From the NCBI RefSeq assembly GCF_001690985.1, contig NZ_MAJS01000023.1, positions 19,431 to 83,430 of the forward strand: a stretch of 64,000 nucleotides of DNA, written 5' to 3'. Source of the DNA: Aliivibrio sp. 1S175 (GTDB taxonomy: Bacteria; Pseudomonadota; Gammaproteobacteria; Enterobacterales; Vibrionaceae). Numbering within the stretch: the first letter of the stretch is position 1; every line of letters begins with the position of its first letter. The notes beneath the pieces were generated by a model. The model was not told the origin of the DNA. It did not search any database and saw nothing but the letters and a program-made list of their open reading frames with translations. Positions 1-9,182 of the stretch are shown here, piece by piece. The translations under genes and the position numbers were made by a program.

Positions 1-217
1 CGTGCGTATCTTGGCAATGGTAACTCACACCAAGCAGTGACTTTATTAAATCTTGTTCTGAAATAAACCCAATCACTTCTCTTTGTTCATTAACAACTGG
101 GCCGCCAATATGTTGTGAAGTAATAAATTGGTCTAACGCTGCTGATAATGACATATCCGCTGTCAAAGAAAGTGGGCGTGCGCTCATGTATTGTTTTACT
201 TTTTTATTTTCCATCAT
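1..217 (-). CDS. CBS-domain protein, 5' part only
   Basis: The gene runs off the left edge, so only about 72 N-terminal residues are visible. They begin MMENKKVKQYMSARP and continue into a typical CBS-domain pattern: a short N-terminal strand, a helix, then GGPVVN, VIGFISEQDL and IKSLL. CBS domains usually bind adenine nucleotides and regulate an attached or partner protein. Two ATGs lie in tandem at 217 and 214; an AGGGG ribosome-binding site sits 5 and 8 bases upstream, so either could be used. The effector and partner cannot be told from the visible part. Confident of the domain, not of any specific function. Confidence 0.8.
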   Translation of the reverse strand, partial: MMENKKVKQYMSARPLSLTADMSLSAALDQFITSQHIGGPVVNEQREVIGFISEQDLIKSLLGVSYHCQDTH

Positions 218-346
218 GTATACCCCTAGCAATCGCTATCTTTTATTTTGATAACTTAAGTGTGGACTATTTTTAGAAAAAAGCTAAATCACTCTTTCCT
301 ATCTCTGTGATGGATAAAACCTATTAAGAAAAAAAAACAGATAAAA

Positions 347-1939
347 TCATGAGCTACCTAACAATACATCAATGAGTATTTTCTTATTTTGCTCTACAGA
401 TGACATTACATTTTCGTAACCTGCGGTGTTATTCGTTTTTTCCATTCGACGTATTACAACTAAACATTGTTTAATATTTTCTGGGTCTTTCATCAAGTTC
501 TTCCCTCTTAATGTTAGCGTTAATAGCATGTAATTAAGATCAGAAGAATATGGGTACGTTTGACCGATTTTTATCAATTGTAGATTATTTTCATCAGCAG
601 ACTTTTGAGCTCTTAACCATTGGTATACTTTATTCAACTTTTGAAAATGGGCCATCGATTGCTGCAATAACTGAGGGGCCGTTTTTTTAAGCCCAGCTTG
701 ATCAAACATTTTATACAGTGTGACACACAACTTTATTTCGCCCGCCATTGCTAGCACACCAAAAGTGGCAACACGAAATTCATCAGAAGCGACTTTACGC
801 TCAGATAGAAAACGGTAATAGCACGTTGCTGCAATTGCTTTTGCTTTATAACGCTTTCCTTGTTTAAATAATTGACGAGCGATAAAAATATTAATATATC
901 CCTGTAGCTCATCACGTTTATCCATTGATATACGTTTTTTCAAGGTCATGACCAGTTGACCAAAAAAACGTCGATATTGCTCTTTATTAAACGTAACTTT
1001 TGATTTGTAAACAATATCCGCAATATCAATAACCATTTTATTTAATGTTATTGAATTAATACCAATATGATAAAAGCGCTTCATCACCATATTATGCAGT
1101 AAAGCTGATTTATTATTTTCAACAAGAAACGTTAAGTATGCATAAAAAACATCATCATTTTTTGGGTTATTCTCATACGCACTTGCTAACGATGATTGGA
1201 CTTTATTTGGTTGTTTTGCTTCTGCATAAATATCCGCTAACATAAAGTTTGCTTGGAATAAGTATTTCTTTGAACGCAACAGTAATTCAAGAACAGGAAT
1301 TGCTTTAGGTTTTTCTACAATTTGACAATATGCCATCAAGTTTTGAGGCATAATTTCACTTTTATCGTGTCGTTGATATACTTTTTTGAACGTTACAAAA
1401 TCGTTAGCCTTATATAACTCTTCTAAAGTCATATTAAGTAGCATTCTATTTTTATACGTACCAGGATAGGTTTGAGCACGTTTGATAAATGCAGATTGAG
1501 AACCTTTTACTTCACCGATCAATTTTTCAATTAAAAGCGTAAGATTGAATGATTTTTTTATCAGTTCATTAATATAACCAAAGTTGATTGGGCTATTTAC
1601 TATAAAATCAGGAAAAAGCTCTCTTGCATTGATATCATCAACTGGTGAATCATCGTTATCAATATCAACGATAAAAATAGGACGCTTTCCAAATTTAGCT
1701 TTTTCGCGTGCACAATTAACAATATCAGAAATCACTTCATGATCAGCATAGTGATACTCAATAAAATAATAATCATAAACAGAAAGATTTGATGCTTTCA
1801 GATTTACATTAAAACTATCCGCATTTTTAAATCCAGCTTTTTGAAAAAACTGACGGATCTGGGTACTACGCTCTCTCTTTTCAGTAAAAACTAAAACATT
1901 CATTTGTGGAATGCGTCTAATAAGTTCAGCGCTACTCAT
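347..1939 (-). CDS. Pseudo-receiver and TPR-like protein (530 aa)
   Basis: Residues about 10-135 have the alternating strand-helix pattern of a response-regulator receiver domain (MNVLVFTEKRERST, YDYYFIEYHY, PIFIVDID, DFIVNSPIN). The rest, about 150-530, is alpha-helical with TPR-like repeats (LLNMTLEELYKANDFVTF, ANFMLADIYAEAKQPNKV, DVFYAYLTFLVENN). The key receiver residues look wrong: the acidic pair after the first strand is absent, the phospho-accepting Asp position reads Glu (FIEYH), and the Lys-Pro after strand five reads NSP. This suggests a non-phosphorylated scaffold, which is inference. No DNA-binding or enzymatic output domain is visible. The gene stands alone between ydiJ and the CBS gene. 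Vibrios have long response regulators with TPR tails, but I do not recognise a named gene. Confidence 0.7.
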   Translation of the reverse strand: MSSAELIRRIPQMNVLVFTEKRERSTQIRQFFQKAGFKNADSFNVNLKASNLSVYDYYFIEYHYADHEVISDIVNCAREKAKFGKRPIFIVDIDNDDSPVDDINARELFPDFIVNSPINFGYINELIKKSFNLTLLIEKLIGEVKGSQSAFIKRAQTYPGTYKNRMLLNMTLEELYKANDFVTFKKVYQRHDKSEIMPQNLMAYCQIVEKPKAIPVLELLLRSKKYLFQANFMLADIYAEAKQPNKVQSSLASAYENNPKNDDVFYAYLTFLVENNKSALLHNMVMKRFYHIGINSITLNKMVIDIADIVYKSKVTFNKEQYRRFFGQLVMTLKKRISMDKRDELQGYINIFIARQLFKQGKRYKAKAIAATCYYRFLSERKVASDEFRVATFGVLAMAGEIKLCVTLYKMFDQAGLKKTAPQLLQQSMAHFQKLNKVYQWLRAQKSADENNLQLIKIGQTYPYSSDLNYMLLTLTLRGKNLMKDPENIKQCLVVIRRMEKTNNTAGYENVMSSVEQNKKILIDVLLGSS

Positions 1940-2050
1940 CTATATTATAACTCTAGTAAAAACAACAAACACAATATACTAACCCGTAAAGTAAATGCAG
2001 TATTAATTTAACAAACTAAAAACAATTTGTATTTATGTTACTACAGGTAA

Positions 2051-2081
2051 GTCGCGTTATTTTTACAAAAAGTAACGCGAC
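2051..2081. terminator. Hairpin downstream of ydiJ
   Basis: GTCGCGTTA (2051-2059) and TAACGCGAC (2073-2081) form a 9-bp inverted repeat with a 13-base loop, 10 bases past the ydiJ stop codon. There is no clear T-run on the minus strand after it, so termination is possible but not certain. Confidence 0.4.
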
Positions 2082-2090
2082 ATTAGATCA

Positions 2091-5000
2091 TTATATATTA
2101 GTCAGTAGCGCTTGTAATGGATGTTTTAATTGCTTTCCTTCAAATCGCTTAACCTGACTACGGCATGAATAACCTGTTATCAAGGAACGCTCCATGTCCA
2201 AATTAGCTAAGTTTCCTTTCCAACTTAATTCATAAATCGCTTTTGATGATTCTAATTTATCTGCCTCATGGCCATACGTTCCAGCCATCCCACAACATCC
2301 AACAGGAACTGTCTTTAGTATCAGTCCAAAATGACGGAAAATTTCCCCCCATTCCTTTTCTGCATTTGGTAATTTAGTTTTTTCTGTACAATGGGCAAAT
2401 AATTGCCAAGCTCTTTTATCAAATACCGTTGCCTTCGCAAACGATGATAGTTGAGGATAAAGCCATTCATGCACCGTCAATACGACAAAATCACCTCGTT
2501 TATCAGCCAATATCTCGTCATATTCATCTCGATAACAGAGAACTAAAGCAGGATCCACCCCAACCATTGGTATTTTTAATTCAGCAATTCGATTTAAAAA
2601 CTCACTCGTTGTTTTTGCTGTCGACGAAAATTGCTTTAAAAATCCTTTAATATGTTGAGCTTTACCATTGGGCTTAAATGGCAATAATATTGGTGTTAAA
2701 CCTAACCGTTGGATCAACTCAATAAAGTCACTCACGACTTCGGCATCATAATAACTAGTGAATGGATCTTGAACAATCAATACATGCTTCTTACGTTCAT
2801 TTTCGGAAAGCGTAGTCATCTTTTCAAGATTAAACGTCGAAATTTCTTTATTTTTACACCGTTCTTTTAATGTTGGAACCGAAAGTAATGGCATATCGAC
2901 ATAACCTAACGTTTTCTTTGTTAGGGTTTGAGTCAAACCTTGTCTAAGCACGACATTAATTATACCAGGTGCTTTGGCCATGATAGGAAGCATAGTTTCA
3001 ATATTAGCCACCATGTAATCTTTCATCGGGCGCTGATAACGACTGTGATAAATATTTAAAAATCGAGATCGGAAACTTGGTACATCTACTTTTATTGGGC
3101 ATTGACTTGCACAGGCTTTACAAGCCAAACATCCCATCATTGCGTCATGCACTTCATGCGAATAATCATATTCCTTTTCTTTGTTTATACGATTACGAAT
3201 TCGGTCAATGATTTGTTTTATTGATGGACGCTTGGTCAATAATTCTTGTTCTAACGCAACAGGGTCTACACCTTGTTCTGCTAATTGACGCAACCATTCT
3301 CGAACAAGACCCGCTCGCCCTTTTGGAGAGTGGCGACGATCTGCCGTTATTTTCATTGACGGACACATCGGAGAACTAGTTTCATAATTAAAACAAAGCC
3401 CATTCCCATTACATTCCATCGCTTGATTAAAGCTATCTCTTACTTCAATTGGAATTTGTCGGTCATAATATCCACGTTTTGTATCACTGACTTTAACAAG
3501 CTCATCACTGCTATCTAACGGCGTACAAATTTTACCTGGATTCATTTTATTATGAGGGTCAAATACGCCCTTTACTCTTCGTAATTCAAGGAATAATTCT
3601 TCCCCAAAAAATGCAGGCCCATATTCAGAACGGAAGCCTTTTCCATGCTCGCCCCACATCAAGCCACCATACTTTGAAACTAAAGCCACGACTTGATCTG
3701 AAATAGTGTGCATTAACAATTCTTGTTTAGGATCACACATATCTAAAGCTGGACGAACATGTAAAACACCAGCATCGACATGACCAAACATGCCATAATT
3801 TAATTGATGTGAATCTAGCAATTGTCTAAATTCTTGAATAAAGTCTGCTAAATTTTCAGGGGGTACACAAGTATCTTCAGCAAAGGCAACCGGTTTTGCA
3901 GACCCTTTTGTTGCCCCTAATAATCCCACGGCTTTTTTACGCATGGTATAAATACGACCAATACTTGCCACATCTTTAATGATTTGATAACCAATAATAC
4001 CGGCCTGCTCAGCTTGCATTAAAGATTCCAGTTGCGTAATGAGAACCGTGACTTGTTGATCAACCAAGTCGAGATCTGTCCCTGCAAACTCAACCATATT
4101 TAAACCTAGCATTTCTTTGTTTGCTACGTCAGTAATCAAATCACTGACGCTATGCCAAACAATGTCTTGCTTTGCAAAATTCAACACTCTTGAGTCGATA
4201 GTTTCGACAGAGAGTGCATTTGCCTCTACCATAAATGGCGCATTTCTTAATGCGGCATCAAACGTGTCGTATTTAATATTAATTAACGTTCTGGCTTTTG
4301 GAATTGCAGTAATATTGACTTTGGCTTCAGTAAGAAAAGCTAATGACCCTTCAGAACCACATAATACTCTAGTGACATCAAACTGATCCGTCTTTGTATT
4401 TAATGCGTTCTTTAAATCATATCCGGTTAGAAACCGATTTAATGGTGGGAATTTTTCTTCAATTTTCACACGGTTTCTACGACAAACAGAAGCCGTAACA
4501 TCTAAAATAGAACGCACAGATTCTGGCTGAAGATCATATTGAAGACTGGTATCTAAACATGAACCATCCGCTAAGACAGCGGTAACCGCTAAAACATGAT
4601 CAGACGTTTTACCGTATTTTAACGACCCTTGGCCTGAAGCATCTGTGTTTATCATCCCACCAATGGTTGCACGATTACTGGTAGACAAATCAGGAGCGAA
4701 GAAATAACCATGTGGGCGAAGTGCATCATTAAGCTGATCTTTAATTACACCCGTTTGAACTCTAACCCAACCTTGCTCAATATTGATTTCAAGCACTTGA
4801 TTCATATAACGAGATAAATCAACAACAATGCCTTTAGTTAAAGATTGTCCATTGGTACCAGTGCCACCGCCTCGAGGTGAAAAGGTGACTGTTTTATATG
4901 TATCTTGATTTGCAAGTAACGCTAAACACTCTACGTCTTTCGTATTTTTCGGTAATAATACCGCTTGTGGCAATTGTTGATAAACACTGTTATCTGTTGC

Positions 5001-5123
5001 AACAGCTAGGCGACTTGAATAGGTCGTTTCTATATCACCACTAAATTCACTTTCTTTTAATTTATCTAGATAATCCACTACCGTTGGATCGATAGTCGAT
5101 TGGAATGGTAATACTGGTAACAT
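2091..5123 (-). CDS. ydiJ: YdiJ family FAD-linked 2-hydroxyacid dehydrogenase with Fe-S domain
   Basis: About 1010 aa, matching E. coli YdiJ (about 1018 aa), a flavin and iron-sulfur dehydrogenase of D-2-hydroxyacids such as D-2-hydroxyglutarate. In order it has a FAD_binding_4 domain (about 55-280, with SPRGGGTGTNGQS and the ATIGGMINTDASGQGS loop), an FAD-oxidase C-terminal domain (HVDAGVLHVRP, MWGEHGKGFRSEY, MNPGKIC), a cysteine cluster (CLACKACASQCP) for a 4Fe-4S centre, and a CCG-type C-terminal region (VGCCGMAGTYGHE). The longest frame begins at 5180, but the ATG at 5123 is preceded by AAAGGAG at 9-base spacing and gives an N-terminus lining up with E. coli, so I use it. Electron acceptor is not evident. 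Single gene with its own hairpin. Confidence 0.9.
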   Translation of the reverse strand: MLPVLPFQSTIDPTVVDYLDKLKESEFSGDIETTYSSRLAVATDNSVYQQLPQAVLLPKNTKDVECLALLANQDTYKTVTFSPRGGGTGTNGQSLTKGIVVDLSRYMNQVLEINIEQGWVRVQTGVIKDQLNDALRPHGYFFAPDLSTSNRATIGGMINTDASGQGSLKYGKTSDHVLAVTAVLADGSCLDTSLQYDLQPESVRSILDVTASVCRRNRVKIEEKFPPLNRFLTGYDLKNALNTKTDQFDVTRVLCGSEGSLAFLTEAKVNITAIPKARTLINIKYDTFDAALRNAPFMVEANALSVETIDSRVLNFAKQDIVWHSVSDLITDVANKEMLGLNMVEFAGTDLDLVDQQVTVLITQLESLMQAEQAGIIGYQIIKDVASIGRIYTMRKKAVGLLGATKGSAKPVAFAEDTCVPPENLADFIQEFRQLLDSHQLNYGMFGHVDAGVLHVRPALDMCDPKQELLMHTISDQVVALVSKYGGLMWGEHGKGFRSEYGPAFFGEELFLELRRVKGVFDPHNKMNPGKICTPLDSSDELVKVSDTKRGYYDRQIPIEVRDSFNQAMECNGNGLCFNYETSSPMCPSMKITADRRHSPKGRAGLVREWLRQLAEQGVDPVALEQELLTKRPSIKQIIDRIRNRINKEKEYDYSHEVHDAMMGCLACKACASQCPIKVDVPSFRSRFLNIYHSRYQRPMKDYMVANIETMLPIMAKAPGIINVVLRQGLTQTLTKKTLGYVDMPLLSVPTLKERCKNKEISTFNLEKMTTLSENERKKHVLIVQDPFTSYYDAEVVSDFIELIQRLGLTPILLPFKPNGKAQHIKGFLKQFSSTAKTTSEFLNRIAELKIPMVGVDPALVLCYRDEYDEILADKRGDFVVLTVHEWLYPQLSSFAKATVFDKRAWQLFAHCTEKTKLPNAEKEWGEIFRHFGLILKTVPVGCCGMAGTYGHEADKLESSKAIYELSWKGNLANLDMERSLITGYSCRSQVKRFEGKQLKHPLQALLTNI

Positions 5124-5373
5124 TGCTCCCTGCTCCTTTAATTGCTGATCCTCAGCATTATAATGTTGTTCTAGACACACTTTACAACATCTCGCATGGA
5201 TAAAACATCTCGCCTATGCTATATCCGACAAATAATCACAATTTTATATCTTAATTAATAAATTGCTTATACCAATATAAAGGTAAGCAGTTGAGAGTCT
5301 GTATCGTATTCTATGGCATATATTTTGCTAGGTTTTTATATCACCATCGCACCTTATTTATTTAGAGAAAGTT

Positions 5374-6075
5374 ATGAAACCAGCAATGAAAAAAAACAAA
5401 ACAAAAATCATTACTACTGACGATATTCTATTAATACTATGCCGTTCGATGTCTGGCGTATTAAGTAAAGCGACACAAAGTTCAGTTAACTATTCTGCTA
5501 TGGTACAAAAAATCACTAAAACGAGTTTAAAGCCAGATTTTGGTTGCTTTGTTCTTTTTGATGGCGGCTTCTCTGGCTTGGTGGTTACAAATTTCACTAA
5601 AGACGCAGCATTAGAGCTATACACCAAATACATGAGTAACATGGGGTTCCCTGAAGAAGAATTGGCAATTTTGCATACATCTGATGAAGTTGGTGATGTA
5701 TTGGGTGAATTAATGAATCAAATTATTGGTGATTTTACAGGGCAAATCCGTAAAACATTACAAACCACAATTTCTCAAAACCAACCTAAGATGTTGGCTT
5801 TAAATAAACAAGTCATCCTTTCTGTTGATACCAATTTAGACCGCCCACAGGCACGTCGAGTCACTTTCACTACAGAAAAAAATAATATCTTCTACCTTGA
5901 GCTTGCTATGGATAAAACAGAATTCATTCAGCTTGAAGAATTTGAACAAGAAGAAGATTTTGATGCCGATGACCTATTTGAACAACATAAAACAAGTAAC
6001 TCTCAAGCATCAGCGTTAAAAGAATCTTCATACCAAGACGCTGATGACTCGCTGTTTGATGAATTAGGTATTTAA
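5374..6075 (+). CDS. DUF3334 (CheX-like) protein
   Basis: A 233-aa soluble protein that I place in the DUF3334 family known from vibrios. The central segment has the look of the CheC/CheX phosphatase fold: DEVGDVLGELMNQIIGDFTG around residues 109-128, a helix with paired Glu/Asn residues resembling the CheX active helix, then VTFTTEKNNIFYLELAMDKTEF. The C-terminal 45 residues are acidic and low-complexity (EEFEQEEDFDADDLFEQ, DADDSLFDELGI) and probably disordered. A link to phosphorelay dephosphorylation is inference only; no chemotaxis gene is nearby. The start follows AGAGAAAGTT at suitable spacing, and a second ATG lies four codons in. Confidence 0.7.
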   Translation: MKPAMKKNKTKIITTDDILLILCRSMSGVLSKATQSSVNYSAMVQKITKTSLKPDFGCFVLFDGGFSGLVVTNFTKDAALELYTKYMSNMGFPEEELAILHTSDEVGDVLGELMNQIIGDFTGQIRKTLQTTISQNQPKMLALNKQVILSVDTNLDRPQARRVTFTTEKNNIFYLELAMDKTEFIQLEEFEQEEDFDADDLFEQHKTSNSQASALKESSYQDADDSLFDELGI

Positions 6076-6156
6076 TATATCCAAGAGCTTTAATTTTCTT
6101 TCAAATAAAGAGAGAGACAGGTAAAATAGTTGCCCCGTAAAAAGTAAGGTAAATCT

Positions 6157-6846
6157 ATGTCATCTGCAAAGCAAAAGGCTCTAAAAAAGATCGCTAAATG
6201 TCTTGAACTTGGTAATTCCGCTAATGTGAATGAAGCCGCTCAAGCCATTAGAATGGCGCATCGCCTTATGCTTAAGTATGGTCTTGAGAAAGATGATATT
6301 GAATTTATCAAGATGGGTAAAACACAAAGTTCTCATCTTCTTCCTGCTAATGTTGGCAGTAATATCTTAAAGATTATTCGTGGTATTAACACCCGTTTTG
6401 GTGTTGAGGCGGTATTGCTAAACCACAAAGGACTGAAAAAAACTGAATTTATTGGTTCAGCTGATCGCGCAATCTTTGCGGCATTTGCCTTTGATATTGT
6501 TTATCGTGAAATGAATGAACAAACAGGCCAATTTAAAAACAGCTTTTCAGGATCAGGAACTGGGCAACTTGAAGTCACTAAGCGTGTAAACTCATTTCTA
6601 GCCGGTTGGATAGAAGGCGCTCTTGAAAAACTGCCCGTAATAGCGCCTGATGATGAATCAGCCAATAAAATTAATGACTACATTGATAAAGAATTTAAAA
6701 ATATTGACCGTGAAACTTTTAAACAACAATTAAGAGAAGCCATGGCCAATATTACTGCTGATTATGAAAAAGGGTTAAAGAAAGGTCGTACTCTTTCTGT
6801 AAATCGACCAGTAGCTGGGGCTCAAGCACCGAAGCGTTTAGGTTAA
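6157..6846 (+). CDS. DUF2786 domain protein
   Basis: 229 aa. The N-terminus (about 5-45: KQKALKKIAKCLELGNSANVNEAAQAIRMAHRLMLKYGL) fits the DUF2786 domain, whose members often sit in or near prophage and transfer genes. Residues about 50-155 form a second, unnamed domain typical of these proteins (INTRFGVEAVLLNHKG, FIGSADRAIFAAFAFDIVYREM). The C-terminal third is Lys/Glu-rich and helical, ending in a basic tail. No catalytic motif is recognisable and the function is unknown. AAGG precedes the ATG. No phage genes surround it, so here it looks like a resident chromosomal gene. Confidence 0.75.
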   Translation: MSSAKQKALKKIAKCLELGNSANVNEAAQAIRMAHRLMLKYGLEKDDIEFIKMGKTQSSHLLPANVGSNILKIIRGINTRFGVEAVLLNHKGLKKTEFIGSADRAIFAAFAFDIVYREMNEQTGQFKNSFSGSGTGQLEVTKRVNSFLAGWIEGALEKLPVIAPDDESANKINDYIDKEFKNIDRETFKQQLREAMANITADYEKGLKKGRTLSVNRPVAGAQAPKRLG

Positions 6847-6958
6847 CAATTCAGCAACAAATAACATGAAATCAGTCTCAGTTTGATTTAGATCAACTAT
6901 AAAGCCACTATTGCACGATACATTAAATTTGTTATCAAAATGTATCAAGGAGCGATTT

Positions 6959-7147
6959 GTGACTTTATTAAGAAACCCTAAATGCTATACCGACGTTTGT
7001 ATTGATGGAAAGTGGTACCATTATGATCACTGCGGCACCACTGTTTATATGCTAAAAGGGGGATCTTCTGCTGAGTTTAACCTCAATTCAGAGCCTCTGA
7101 CTGAAAGTGAATTGGTTGAACAAATTAAACAAGTCAGTGCTTTCTGA
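6959..7147 (+). CDS. Small protein of unknown function (62 aa)
   Basis: The longest frame opens at a TTG at 6911 with no ribosome-binding site. A GTG at 6959 has a near-perfect AAGGAG at 6947-6952, six bases upstream, and I take that as the start (MTLLRNPKCYTDVCIDGKWY...). The protein contains two cysteines early, a YHYDHCGTTVYML segment and an acidic C-terminus (SEPLTESELVEQIKQV). No signal peptide or membrane segment. I do not recognise a family. It follows the DUF2786 gene by 112 bases and converges on the GntR gene with a 5-base gap, which leaves no separate terminator. Confidence 0.55.
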   Translation: MTLLRNPKCYTDVCIDGKWYHYDHCGTTVYMLKGGSSAEFNLNSEPLTESELVEQIKQVSAF

Positions 7148-7152
7148 AACCT

Positions 7153-7842
7153 TTATTTAATTTCAATTTCGATTACGTCATGACAACAACGAATAACCTG
7201 TAATAAATACCCTTTTTTATTGTTATTTATTGCAGATTGATGGATGTCCATCAACATACTTCCAGAGCTAATATTTAATACAGCCGACTCACCTTCTGTT
7301 GCAGGAAACACCCCAACCTTCACACGTAAACTCGGACAATGTAATAAGTATTGTTCTTTTAAAAGAGAAATAACATCAATATCGTTATCCATTGTTGCTA
7401 GTGATGGAAATAATGCTTCAGGCAAATATTGATATTGAACCGCAACTTTTCTTCCTTCAATGATGATCAATCGGCTATATATAACAACATATGAAAAAGG
7501 AGGTAGGTTTAATGTGTCTGCCACCATTTTCGGCGCTAGTATACGCTTTGAATCAATAAGTTCTGTTTTATAGCTTCGATTATATTTTTTACATACCTTC
7601 AAAATATCTAATTCTTGAGCAGGATTAAAAATTAGCGCCTCTTGTGATACAAACCAACCTCGTCGTTCTTCCTTATAGACTTTTCCTGATAATGCTAGGT
7701 AATTTAGCGCCTCTCTTAATGTAATACGCGTTGTTGAGAAAGCGTCAGCAAGTACCCGCTCAGAGGGTAATTTATGTCCAGGTTCTAACATGCCATTTTC
7801 AATCTGCTCTGCAATCGCATTTTTTATGATCAAGTATTGCAT
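7153..7842 (-). CDS. GntR/HutC-family transcriptional regulator with UTRA domain
   Basis: 229 aa. The winged helix-turn-helix is clear at residues 1-65 (IAEQIENGMLEPGHKLPSER followed by TTRITLREALNYLALSGKV), then a linker and a UTRA effector-binding domain at about 85-225 (YVVIYSRLIIIEGRKVAVQ, EQYLLHCPSLRV, LLQVIRCCHDVIEIEI). UTRA regulators sense small molecules such as sugars, histidine intermediates or phosphonates; the ligand here is unknown. AAGGAAA lies just before the ATG, within the 9-base gap after the sirohaem synthase stop, so the two genes are almost certainly cotranscribed. That may make it a regulator of tetrapyrrole or sulfite/nitrite metabolism, or of the divergent aap operon; both are inference. 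Confidence 0.85.
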   Translation of the reverse strand: MQYLIIKNAIAEQIENGMLEPGHKLPSERVLADAFSTTRITLREALNYLALSGKVYKEERRGWFVSQEALIFNPAQELDILKVCKKYNRSYKTELIDSKRILAPKMVADTLNLPPFSYVVIYSRLIIIEGRKVAVQYQYLPEALFPSLATMDNDIDVISLLKEQYLLHCPSLRVKVGVFPATEGESAVLNISSGSMLMDIHQSAINNNKKGYLLQVIRCCHDVIEIEIK

Positions 7843-7851
7843 TCACTTTCC

Positions 7852-8793
7852 TTAAAGTGTTTTTACATAAATATCATTAGATAGATAAGTTTGTAATTGA
7901 GCATTTGATACCAAGTGGCCTTTTTTAATTAATATGGTCACTCGAACCTGATCTTTTTCTGCTTGTTGCAAATACTCTGCAATTTCTTGTTCCGAATTAA
8001 TTGAAATTCGCTCAGCATCACGACGGCATAATTCAACAAATTCAGAGGGACAATCATTAAAATATATCACCCATTCAGCTTGTTGCATTAGACGTAATGA
8101 TTTTAATGTTAGCATCTCTGTATCTTGATTGTATTCAATCCAGTTACGTTCAGATCTCACACTAATGTCATTTGACAAATAACGAGTGAATAAGTGTTCT
8201 AATTCATTTCTTGTCGTAAGCGTTTCAATATCAGGAGAGCGTAAAAACATTTCCCAAAACTTTCTACGTTCATCAACAGTTGAAAAATATTTTTTCACCA
8301 CATTTCTTTTATCTGCACCAAAGTCAGCTAACATCGCAATTTTAGTTGAAAGCTGCGTCTCTAATTGTTCTCGTATAATACGGATTAAAACGGGTGAAGA
8401 TCCACCACTTGAAATCGCAACTTGAACACGACCACGATTAACCATTGATGGCGTAATAAAATCACAATACCCTGTATCATCAACAACATTCACTAAGATC
8501 CCTGCACCATGTGCATCTTTATATACTTGGTGATTTAACTCTGAGTTATCTGTTGTTGCCCATACTTGCACGTACTTATTATCAAGTAAACTATGATGAT
8601 AGAAACCTTTATGGTACGTAATTTTCTCTTGTTCAACATAACGAGATAAGTACGGTTTTATCGAAGGTGCGATAACCGTAATATCAGCATCTGCTTGTAA
8701 TAACATATCGATTTTACGACAAGCAACTTCCCCACCACCAACCACTAGAACTGGTCGCTTTTGAATATCCATAAAAATGGGAAAATATCTCAT
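7852..8793 (-). CDS. Sirohaem synthase N-terminal type: precorrin-2 dehydrogenase/ferrochelatase, with decayed methyltransferase tail
   Basis: 313 aa from the ATG at 8793, which has GAGG five bases upstream and gives the standard N-terminus MRYFPIFMDIQKRPVLVVGG; the longer frame from 8829 adds 12 unlikely residues. Residues 1-150 are the NAD-binding CysG/Met8p domain (VLVVGGGEVACRKIDMLL, NVVDDTGYCDFITPS, VAISSGGSSPVLIR) that oxidises precorrin-2 and inserts iron to make sirohaem, the cofactor of sulfite and nitrite reductases. A dimerisation domain follows to about 210. The last ~85 residues still resemble the start of the CysG uroporphyrinogen-III methyltransferase domain (LTLKSLRLMQQAEWVIYF, CRRDAERI) but lack its glycine-rich SAM motifs and most of its length. 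Confidence 0.88.
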   Translation of the reverse strand: MRYFPIFMDIQKRPVLVVGGGEVACRKIDMLLQADADITVIAPSIKPYLSRYVEQEKITYHKGFYHHSLLDNKYVQVWATTDNSELNHQVYKDAHGAGILVNVVDDTGYCDFITPSMVNRGRVQVAISSGGSSPVLIRIIREQLETQLSTKIAMLADFGADKRNVVKKYFSTVDERRKFWEMFLRSPDIETLTTRNELEHLFTRYLSNDISVRSERNWIEYNQDTEMLTLKSLRLMQQAEWVIYFNDCPSEFVELCRRDAERISINSEQEIAEYLQQAEKDQVRVTILIKKGHLVSNAQLQTYLSNDIYVKTL

Positions 8794-9182
8794 TACATCC
8801 TCACTGAGTCTTTTATTTAGTATCAACAATATACCTTGCTTCTATTCATTAAGGTAGTGGCGGTAAGCGTCAAAAATAAAATGTGACTTAACATATTCAC
8901 AAAATATAAAAATTAACAATTAATTAACAACTTTAAACGTCAGACCAGATCATTAACACTGCTATTTAAAAAAAAACTAGATTTTATCGCCAACCATACT
9001 GGATAAGGCAGATCGATTTACCTATATTTTATTTGTTAGCCTATTTCACAAATCATTAACTATTGTATATCGTTTAAATACAGCTGCTTATAAAAGTAGC
9101 AATTAAGTACCACCTAATGGCTAACGCAACATACGAGATTGTGATACGCCTGTTCAATAATGGATTATAAGGAAGAACACAG
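8794..9182. promoter_or_regulatory. Divergent control region, sirohaem synthase / aapJ
   Basis: 389 bases between two divergent genes, strongly AT-rich. It must hold the promoters for both units. I could not fix a convincing -35/-10 pair or a perfect operator by eye. The length suggests a regulated intergenic region with a long aapJ leader. No open frame of note. Confidence 0.45.

Noticed and set aside
5124..5180. N-terminal extension of ydiJ
   Set aside because: The strong AAAGGAG at the ATG at 5123 and the match of the shorter N-terminus to E. coli favour the internal start.
6157..7147. Prophage remnant suggested by the DUF2786 gene
   Set aside because: No integrase, structural phage gene or attachment-like repeat is nearby.
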